In this document: piece after piece, positions 5,987-11,062 of the stretch | Layout of the letters: each line of letters starts with the position of its first letter | How positions within the stretch are numbered: the stretch's first letter is position 1 | Assembly: GCA_003249275.1 (NCBI GenBank) | Contig: QKJO01000234.1 | Location: forward strand, 1-11,062 | Direction of reading: 5' to 3' | Source of the DNA: Spirochaetaceae bacterium | GTDB taxonomy: Bacteria > Spirochaetota > Spirochaetia > Spirochaetales_E > Spirochaetaceae_B | Length of the DNA stretch: 11,062 nucleotides | Position numbers and translations under genes: made by a program | The notes under the pieces: model-generated | Database searches by the model: none | The model's input: only the letters and a program-made list of their open reading frames with translations | What the model was told of the DNA's origin: nothing

Positions 5987-7588
5987 ATGAAAAAAGATAT
6001 GATCCTCTACCATTTTGTTCCGGGAGTTCTCTTTGCGGGACTTCTTCTATTGTTTGCGGTCAGCATGTCTGTTTCAAGAACACAGCCGGTCATTCTGTCT
6101 GTAGAGCCGTCCAGGGTCAGTCCCGGTGACCTGATGGTCCTGAAGGGAAAAAATTTCGGAATCACCCGGGGAAAATCCAGGGTTTTTATGGACAACGTCT
6201 CCCTGACCGCTTCCTTTATCGAGTCCTGGGCCGACGATTCGGTTCATGTCCGGGTCCCGCCTGTTAAAAGCTCCGGTCTCGTCTCCGTGGAAACCACAGG
6301 AGGAAGGAGCAAAGGCGCCCTCTACATCCTCTCCGAGCGAGTTCCCGGTCTGGCTTCCGGAGCCTTCCTGCCGGGCAGACCCTATCTGTCGGGAATCAAC
6401 AACAGAAGCTTTCATCCCGGCGAACTGATCGTCCTCAAAGGCGATAAAATGGGCATGCTGAAACGGAACGGCCGGATTCTCGTCAATCTTACCGATTCCA
6501 CATCCCGGGGGCTGATTGATGTTCCCGATGTGGAGAATTACCTGGTAGTTCCGGAAGATCATATCTACACCTGGCAGGACAACGGAGTCTCCTTTTTCCT
6601 TCCCGATGCCGCCAGAAGCGGTTCGGTCTACATTCAGACCTCCGCCGGATTCAGTAATCCGGTAAAGATTGAAGTCCTCTCCAAAGGGAATACAAGGCTG
6701 GGCAGGACCAGAACCGTGACCCTGCAGCAGAATATTCTGATATCCCATATCGGAGCTCTCCCCGGCAACTCTCTTGCCCTGACAATCCCTCTGCCGGAAG
6801 ATCGTCCCGGTCAGCACCTGGCGGCTGCGGAAAGGAATTTCGAATTTTCCGGTCCCGTATATCTCATGGATGAACTGAAAAGCGGGGACAGCATTACCCT
6901 CACCGCATCCTATAAAATCGAAGTGAGTTCCTTTGCCGCCGAACTGAACTCCGGAGATATCAGCGGCAGATATGAAAACAGATCCATGCTGGAAAGCTGG
7001 CTTGAAAGTTCGGAGGAACTGCCTGCAGAAGATTTCAGAAGGACGGCTCTTGCTGTGGTTAAAAGGGAGACAAATCCCTACGAAATCGGAAAACTTCTGT
7101 TTGATTATGTCCTTTGGAGGATGGAGCCGGACCTTGAGTCTCCCGAACAGAATCCGGAACTCTGGCTCCAGACAAGAAGAGGAGATTCCCTGGGGTATGC
7201 CTCCCTTCTTACAAGCCTTCTGAGGTCTGCGGAAGTTCCCGCCAGAGTTGTTTCAGGCATCTGGATTGCCCCCGGTGCCGGGACGGGAATCCCTCATCAC
7301 TGGGTGGAGCTCTATCTTCCCGATTACGGCTGGTTTCCCGCCGATCCCTCGGCAGCCGACGGGCTCTTCGGGCTCTATGACGAGACCCTGGAGAATCCCG
7401 GCGGTTGGGGAGTTCTGGACAACGGTTATGTCTCTTTCACAAGAGGCTTGAAGAGGATTCCGGAACTGAAGAGCAACAGCCGCTTCAGCGGTGCCGCCGC
7501 CTATGCCCGGCTGAATCATTTTGGTGAATGGATCGGGAATCTCGACAGCTGTTCCATAACCTACGAAGATCTTGCTATAATACCTTAA
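5987..7588 (+). CDS. Exported IPT/TIG-like and transglutaminase-like domain protein lacking the catalytic Cys
   Basis: The 533-residue protein starts with a hydrophobic segment (about 6-29) acting as a signal anchor or signal peptide. A first IPT/TIG immunoglobulin-like domain follows (about 34-115: SVEPSRVSPGDLMVLKGKNFG). A second, more diverged one spans about 131-230 (YLSGINNRSFHPGELIVLKGDKMG). A beta-rich region and a C-terminal transglutaminase-like domain (about 340-470) complete it. That domain has the standard core RGDSLGYASLLTSLLRSAEVPARVVSG, then HHWVELYLPDYGWFPADPS. The His438 and Asp453 of the Cys-His-Asp triad are kept at normal spacing, but the Cys position is Ser401 (codon TCC at 7187-7189), and no other Cys lies near. 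It is therefore probably not an active transglutaminase or protease, although a Ser-based activity cannot be excluded. It is the last gene of the ECF operon, 21 bp after its neighbour. The role may be in envelope binding or sensing. Confidence 0.85.
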   Translation: MKKDMILYHFVPGVLFAGLLLLFAVSMSVSRTQPVILSVEPSRVSPGDLMVLKGKNFGITRGKSRVFMDNVSLTASFIESWADDSVHVRVPPVKSSGLVSVETTGGRSKGALYILSERVPGLASGAFLPGRPYLSGINNRSFHPGELIVLKGDKMGMLKRNGRILVNLTDSTSRGLIDVPDVENYLVVPEDHIYTWQDNGVSFFLPDAARSGSVYIQTSAGFSNPVKIEVLSKGNTRLGRTRTVTLQQNILISHIGALPGNSLALTIPLPEDRPGQHLAAAERNFEFSGPVYLMDELKSGDSITLTASYKIEVSSFAAELNSGDISGRYENRSMLESWLESSEELPAEDFRRTALAVVKRETNPYEIGKLLFDYVLWRMEPDLESPEQNPELWLQTRRGDSLGYASLLTSLLRSAEVPARVVSGIWIAPGAGTGIPHHWVELYLPDYGWFPADPSAADGLFGLYDETLENPGGWGVLDNGYVSFTRGLKRIPELKSNSRFSGAAAYARLNHFGEWIGNLDSCSITYEDLAIIP

Positions 7589-7592
7589 TCCC

Positions 7593-7623
7593 GGCAGGGA
7601 GAAGGTAATACCCTGATCCTGCC
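7593..7623 (+). other. Hairpin-forming sequence between the ECF operon and glyA
   Basis: GGCAGG (7593-7598) can pair with CCTGCC (7618-7623). The alternative pair CAGGG (7595-7599) with CCCTG (7611-7615) uses the same bases and excludes the first. No T-run follows, so it is not a standard intrinsic terminator. It may be an attenuator, an RNA-processing or stability structure, or chance. Confidence 0.35.
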
Positions 7624-7662
7624 TGAAAAGATCACAAACAACGGGAGAGCTGATCCCGATAG

Positions 7663-7668
7663 TATATT
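7663..7668 (+). promoter_or_regulatory. Possible -10 box of glyA
   Basis: TATATT stands 18 bases before the ATG of glyA. No convincing -35 hexamer lies at 16-18 bases upstream, so the support is weak. The rest of the 98-bp gap (7589-7686) holds the hairpin above and the glyA ribosome binding site GAGGAG at 7673-7678. I see no riboswitch I can name. Confidence 0.25.
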
Positions 7669-7686
7669 TATTGAGGAGTGGGGTAG

Positions 7687-8973
7687 ATGACGGAATTACA
7701 GAGCTTTGATCCTGAGCTTTTTGCTGCTATGGGTCGGGAGTTGAACAGGCAGAAGGGAAATCTGGAGCTGATCGCTTCGGAAAATATCGTTTCCAAAGCG
7801 GTGCTTGAAGCTGCCGGGTCGGTACTGACCAACAAGTATGCCGAAGGGTATTCCGGCAAAAGATATTACGGCGGATGTGAATTTGTCGACGAGGCGGAAG
7901 ATCTTGCCGTTGAAAGAGCAAAAAAACTGTTCGGCTGTGAATATGTCAATGTACAGCCCCACTCGGGAAGTCAGGCCAACATGGGTGTCTACTTCACCGT
8001 CTGCAAACCGGGAGACACGGTCCTCGGAATGAATCTTGCCCACGGCGGTCACCTGACCCACGGTTCCCCTGTAAACTTTTCCGGTCAGCTGTACAATATC
8101 GTCAGCTACGGTGTGGACAGGGAAACGGAAACAATTGATTACGATGCCCTGCTGAAAACAGCCAGGGAAGTCAAACCTAAAATGATCGTTGCCGGTGCAT
8201 CAGCCTATCCCAGAACTCTGGATTTTGATAAATTCAGAGCCATTGCCGATGAAGTCGGAGCCTATCTCATGACCGATATGGCCCATATCGCCGGTCTTGT
8301 TGCCGCGGGATGCCATCCCTCTCCTCTGCAGGCCTCCCACTTTACAACCACTACCACTCATAAAACCCTCAGAGGACCCCGGGGAGGGATGATTCTGATG
8401 GGCAAAGACGGAGAAAACGACCTGGGTGCCGTCGCCGCCAAATCGGGCAGAGTCAAGACCTGGTCCGAGATGGTCAACGGTGCCACCTTCCCCGGCTGTC
8501 AGGGCGGTCCGCTTATGCATATCATTGCTGCAAAAGCAGTTGCTTTCAAGGAAGCTCTTATGCCCGAGTTTAAAACCTATCAGCAGCAGGTTGTGAAAAA
8601 TGCGGCTGCTCTGGCCAGGTCCCTGGAAGCAGGCGGTGTGCGCATCGTTTCCGGCGGTACGGACAACCACCTGATGCTCGTAGACCTGACTCCCCTGGGC
8701 GTGAGCGGAAAAGAGGCGGAGCAGTGGCTGGATCTGGCTCAGATCACGGTCAATAAAAACGCCATTCCCTTTGATCAGAAGAGTCCTTTCATCACCTCGG
8801 GAGTCCGGATCGGGTCTCCCGCCGTCACCTCCAGAGGCATGAAGGAAAAGGAGATGGAAAAGATTGCCGAGTACGTCTGCGCCATCCTGAAAAGCGGCGG
8901 AGAAAAAAATAAAATTGACGAAATCGCCAAAAAGGTTCAATCTTTATGTGAGGATTTTCCGATATATAACTAA
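7687..8973 (+). CDS. glyA: Serine hydroxymethyltransferase
   Basis: SHMT is a cytoplasmic PLP enzyme that converts serine and tetrahydrofolate to glycine and 5,10-methylene-tetrahydrofolate, the main source of one-carbon units. The 428-residue protein shows [18 protein letters not shown] (25-42), [26 protein letters not shown] and the PLP-binding [15 protein letters not shown], in which Lys226 forms the Schiff base. [14 protein letters not shown] and [14 protein letters not shown] follow. Between RGPRGG and the FPG loop it has a longer insert ([19 protein letters not shown]) than the E. coli enzyme, a variant seen in several other phyla. Start: ATG with GAGGAG eight bases upstream. The gene probably has its own promoter in the 98-bp gap and ends at a GC-rich hairpin. 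Confidence 0.97.
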   Translation: MTELQSFDPELFAAMGRELNRQKGNLELIASENIVSKAVLEAAGSVLTNKYAEGYSGKRYYGGCEFVDEAEDLAVERAKKLFGCEYVNVQPHSGSQANMGVYFTVCKPGDTVLGMNLAHGGHLTHGSPVNFSGQLYNIVSYGVDRETETIDYDALLKTAREVKPKMIVAGASAYPRTLDFDKFRAIADEVGAYLMTDMAHIAGLVAAGCHPSPLQASHFTTTTTHKTLRGPRGGMILMGKDGENDLGAVAAKSGRVKTWSEMVNGATFPGCQGGPLMHIIAAKAVAFKEALMPEFKTYQQQVVKNAAALARSLEAGGVRIVSGGTDNHLMLVDLTPLGVSGKEAEQWLDLAQITVNKNAIPFDQKSPFITSGVRIGSPAVTSRGMKEKEMEKIAEYVCAILKSGGEKNKIDEIAKKVQSLCEDFPIYN

Positions 8974-8981
8974 TCTTTATT

Positions 8982-9021
8982 CTGAATTCCTCCGGCGGGG
9001 GTGAAATCCCGCCGGTTTCAG
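8982..9021 (+). terminator. GC-rich hairpin after glyA, probable terminator
   Basis: CCGGCGGG (8992-8999) and CCCGCCGG (9008-9015) form a perfect 8-bp stem with an 8-base loop. An outer CTGAA/TTCAG pairing (8982-8986 with 9017-9021) can extend it. The T-run after the inner stem is only three bases, so termination may be partial, or the structure may mainly protect the glyA 3' end. The hairpin would also sit in the 5' region of any transcript that reads into the next gene. Confidence 0.5.
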
Positions 9022-9035
9022 TATATAGTGAATAT

Positions 9036-9040
9036 GGGAG
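9036..9040 (+). promoter_or_regulatory. Ribosome binding site of the two-cNBD gene
   Basis: GGGAG lies five bases before the ATG at 9046 and decides that start. The upstream in-frame GTG at 9001 falls in the loop of the glyA hairpin. Confidence 0.6.
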
Positions 9041-9045
9041 TAGGG

Positions 9046-10278
9046 ATGAATAACCCACTGCAGTTAGGCCTTGTCAGTTTTAAGAAGGGAGCCTACATCA
9101 CAGTTGAAGGGAAGCACGCCGATCAGTTCTACATCATCAGGACCGGTAATGTACACTGCGGTAAAGAGTTCGAAATCGAAGAGGAATCGGGTGGCGAAGT
9201 GTTTAAACCCGGTGATTTTTTCGGTGTCGTGTCTACTATGGCGACCCATAACCACCTCGAGACAGCCCGGGCTTTGACTGATGTGACCCTGATTTCAGTC
9301 AGGAAGGATCAGTACTCCCTCCTGATCGAACGGAACACTCCGGTCGCCATGAAAATCATCAACGGATTTTCAAAAAAGGTGAGGATGCTGGATGAAGCCC
9401 TCACCAGGATGACCTTCAAAAGTTCCGCCGAGATTGAACCTCCCCATCTGTTCAATGTAGCCGAATATTATATCAAACAGAATCAGTACAATCAGGCTTA
9501 TTACTCCTATTATCAGTACATCAAACACTGTCCTCAGGGCGATCATGTCAAGGAAGCCCGGCAGAAGATGGATAAAATCAAACCCTATGCCACCGTAGCC
9601 TATCTGGATGTGGAAAATTCCAATGAATTCATAAGGCAGTACCCCAGGGATACCATGGTCTTCAGCGAAGGGGAGTTCGGTCCCGAGCTCTACATTATCC
9701 AGAAGGGAAGCATCAGGATCACCAAAATCGTTGACAACAACGAGGTTATGCTGGCTCTTCTCAAACCTGGTGATATCTTCGGAGAGATGGCCCTGCTTGA
9801 GAACAAACCCCGGTCCGCCTCGGCCATCGCCCATGAAACCGCCGTTCTGATGGCCGTCAACCGGAGCAACTTCAAGAGCATGGTTGTGGAGCAGCCCAAG
9901 ATCATCTCCCGTCTGACCATCCTGCTTGCCGAGAGAATCTGGTCCATCTACAAACAGCTTGAGAATACAATGATCGCCGATCCTACCGGCCGCATGTACG
10001 ATACCCTCCATCTGGAACTTGAAAAAAACCGCATCGATCCGGAGGCCAAGAGGTCCTACACCTATCCCTACGGGCCCAAGGAACTTGTCAATATTGTGGG
10101 TCTGACAAAGGAAGCCGGAGCGGTGGCCCTGCGTAAACTGATGGACAACAAGAAGTTTAAAATCGTAGACAACAAGTTCTTCATAGAAGACATCAGGGAA
10201 GTGAAGAAGAATGCGGACTACTATAAAACCATGGAAAAACTGAACCGTTCCCGCCAGGCGGGAAGTATGAAGAACTGA
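9046..10278 (+). CDS. Regulator with two cyclic-nucleotide-binding domains, a helical linker and a Crp-like winged helix
   Basis: The 410-residue protein begins with a CRP-type beta-barrel (about 5-115), then a helical Tyr-rich segment resembling one TPR unit (about 133-178: NVAEYYIKQNQYNQAYYSYYQYIKHC read in two halves). A second cNBD (about 185-300) is followed by a C-terminal winged helix (about 313-390: GPKELVNIVGLTKEAGAVALRKLMD, then FKIVDNKFFIEDI). The second cNBD has an intact phosphate-binding cassette, FGEMALLENKPRSASA (245-260), with Glu247, Arg256 and Ser257, so it should bind cAMP or cGMP. The first has FGVVSTMATHNHLETA at the same place, lacking the Glu and the Pro-Arg, and probably does not bind. 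It likely acts as a cytoplasmic, nucleotide-responsive DNA-binding regulator. No membrane segments are seen. The gene stands alone between a hairpin and a strong terminator. Confidence 0.85.
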   Translation: MNNPLQLGLVSFKKGAYITVEGKHADQFYIIRTGNVHCGKEFEIEEESGGEVFKPGDFFGVVSTMATHNHLETARALTDVTLISVRKDQYSLLIERNTPVAMKIINGFSKKVRMLDEALTRMTFKSSAEIEPPHLFNVAEYYIKQNQYNQAYYSYYQYIKHCPQGDHVKEARQKMDKIKPYATVAYLDVENSNEFIRQYPRDTMVFSEGEFGPELYIIQKGSIRITKIVDNNEVMLALLKPGDIFGEMALLENKPRSASAIAHETAVLMAVNRSNFKSMVVEQPKIISRLTILLAERIWSIYKQLENTMIADPTGRMYDTLHLELEKNRIDPEAKRSYTYPYGPKELVNIVGLTKEAGAVALRKLMDNKKFKIVDNKFFIEDIREVKKNADYYKTMEKLNRSRQAGSMKN

Positions 10279-10296
10279 AACCTTCTTTCAGGTTTC
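10277..10296 (+). other. Small hairpin overlapping the stop codon of the two-cNBD gene
   Basis: GAAACC (10277-10282) and GGTTTC (10291-10296) form a 6-bp stem with an 8-base loop, starting inside the TGA. It has no T-run of its own and precedes the main terminator by 15 bases. Confidence 0.35.
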
Positions 10297-10305
10297 CATG
10301 TAAAA

Positions 10306-10333
10306 GAAAAACCTCCCGTCGGGGAGGTTTTTT
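10306..10333 (+). terminator. Strong bidirectional rho-independent terminator
   Basis: ACCTCCC (10311-10317) and GGGAGGT (10322-10328) pair around a GTCG loop. An A-run on the left and a T-run (TTTTTT) on the right lengthen the stem and give a U-tract on both strands. It lies between two convergent genes, the two-cNBD regulator on the plus strand and the EttA gene on the minus strand, and can serve both. Confidence 0.9.
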
Positions 10334-10357
10334 AATTTCCGGAGGCCTTTGCGGAGA

Positions 10358-11062
10358 TCAGTCTCTTGTCAGGTTTCTGTACTTGATCCGGTGTGGCTGG
10401 TCCGCATCGATACCCAGTCTCTTCTTCTTGTTCTCTTCGTATTCGCTGAAGTTTCCCTCAAACCAGAAGGCGGCGCTGTCTCCCTCAAAAGCCAGAATAT
10501 GGGTGGCGATCCTGTCCAGGAACCAGCGGTCATGGCTGATAACCACGGCACATCCGGCAAAGTTGAGGAGGCCGTCTTCCAGAGCCCGGATCGTGTTGAC
10601 ATCCAGGTCGTTGGTGGGCTCGTCCAGAAGGAGCACATTGGCTTCCTCTTTCAGCATCATGGCCAGGTTGATCCTGTTCCGTTCTCCTCCGGAGAGCACG
10701 CCGACCTTTTTCTGCTGATCCGCGCCGAGAAAGTTGAACTGGGACACAAAAGCCCTGGAGTTCATCTCTCTTTTTCCCAGTTTGATGATATCCAGGCCGT
10801 CAGAAATCTGCTCCCAGACCGATTTTTCGGGGTCCAGCTTTTCTCTTGTCTGCTCCACATAGGCCAGGCGTACTGTCTCTCCCAGGCGGATGGAACCGCT
10901 GTCGGGCTTGTCTTCTCCCGTGATCATCTTGAACAGGGTCGTCTTACCGGCACCGTTGGCACCTATGATCCCTATGATCCCCCCGGGGGGCAGCTGAAAG
11001 CTGAGATTTTCATACAGGAGCCGGTCTCCGAATCCCTTGCTGATTTTCTCTGCTTCGATGAC
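10358..11062 (-). CDS. ettA: ABC-F ATPase, EttA (energy-dependent translational throttle A), 5' part beyond the window
   Basis: The visible 234 residues are the second nucleotide-binding domain and C-terminus of an ABC-F protein, a soluble ribosome-associated ATPase with no membrane domain. Motifs in order: Walker A GANGAGKTT (34-42), signature LSGGER (123-128), Walker B and catalytic Glu LLLDEPTND (144-152, Glu148), and the H-switch ISHDRWFLD (His177). Orthology to EttA rests on the near-colinear match to the E. coli protein through PDSGSIRLGET, WEQISDGLDIIKLG, HDRWFLDRIATHILAFEGD, GNFSEYEENKKKRLG and the RIKYR ending. EttA binds the ribosomal E site and, depending on the ATP/ADP state, slows or permits the first elongation step. 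The frame stays open to the right edge; the ATG at 10927 is internal (Met46 here), not the start. The gene converges on the two-cNBD regulator. Confidence 0.93.
   Translation of the reverse strand, partial: VIEAEKISKGFGDRLLYENLSFQLPPGGIIGIIGANGAGKTTLFKMITGEDKPDSGSIRLGETVRLAYVEQTREKLDPEKSVWEQISDGLDIIKLGKREMNSRAFVSQFNFLGADQQKKVGVLSGGERNRINLAMMLKEEANVLLLDEPTNDLDVNTIRALEDGLLNFAGCAVVISHDRWFLDRIATHILAFEGDSAAFWFEGNFSEYEENKKKRLGIDADQPHRIKYRNLTRD

Noticed and set aside
9001..9045. An upstream GTG start at 9001 for the two-cNBD gene.
   Set aside because: The GTG lies in the loop of the hairpin after glyA and has no ribosome binding site; the ATG at 9046 has GGGAG at five bases. The ATG at 9034 is possible but less well placed.
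8974..9045. A possible promoter for the two-cNBD gene using TATATA at 9022-9027.
   Set aside because: No -35 box is found at the right distance, which would fall within the glyA hairpin; not supported enough to list.
10961..10981. A 9-base tandem repeat (TATGATCCC twice) in ettA.
   Set aside because: It encodes the conserved G-I-I-G-I-I lead into the Walker A motif, so it is explained by the protein sequence.

Overview
The window is an ordinary-looking stretch of a moderately GC-rich bacterial chromosome. It has tightly packed genes, short intergenic gaps and no tRNA, rRNA, CRISPR array, insertion sequence or phage gene that I can see. The gene mix suggests a free-living member of the Spirochaetota, near the Spirochaeta group. 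That mix is a cysteinyl-tRNA synthetase with a YNYAHIGN motif, a serine hydroxymethyltransferase of the longer-loop type, and a two-cNBD regulator with a helical linker. The placement is an inference from protein style, not a database result, and I hold it with moderate confidence.

Layout. Positions 1-2829 form a minus-strand operon: murB (GTG start at 2829), then mgtE one base later, then a GSCFA-domain protein whose start overlaps the mgtE stop and which runs off the left edge. A 52-bp divergent region (2830-2881) separates this from cysS on the plus strand. After cysS comes a four-gene plus-strand operon (4352-7588): an ECF sigma factor, a membrane zinc-finger anti-sigma factor, a small exported protein of unknown family, and a membrane-anchored or secreted protein with two IPT/TIG-like domains and a transglutaminase-like domain. 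The first three genes overlap in series and the fourth follows after 21 bp. A candidate ECF-type promoter (TGTAAC-N16-TGTTTT) lies just before the operon. glyA (SHMT) follows after a 98-bp gap containing a hairpin. It ends at a GC-rich hairpin, after which a two-cNBD regulator is encoded (9046-10278). A strong bidirectional terminator separates that gene from a convergent ABC-F ATPase, the EttA orthologue, which is cut by the right edge.

How the genes fit together. The murB, cysS, glyA and ettA genes are core housekeeping functions: peptidoglycan precursor synthesis, tRNA charging, one-carbon metabolism and translation. The accessory-looking part is the ECF operon. Its plan is that of a trans-envelope signalling unit: an anti-sigma factor with a cytoplasmic zinc motif, one membrane helix and an extracytoplasmic tail, co-produced with two exported proteins. 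The last of these has a transglutaminase fold with the catalytic Cys position occupied by Ser, so it is more likely a binding or structural protein than a working transglutaminase or protease. I regard this operon as the most promising part of the window. The two-cNBD protein, with one intact and one degenerate ligand pocket, comes second.
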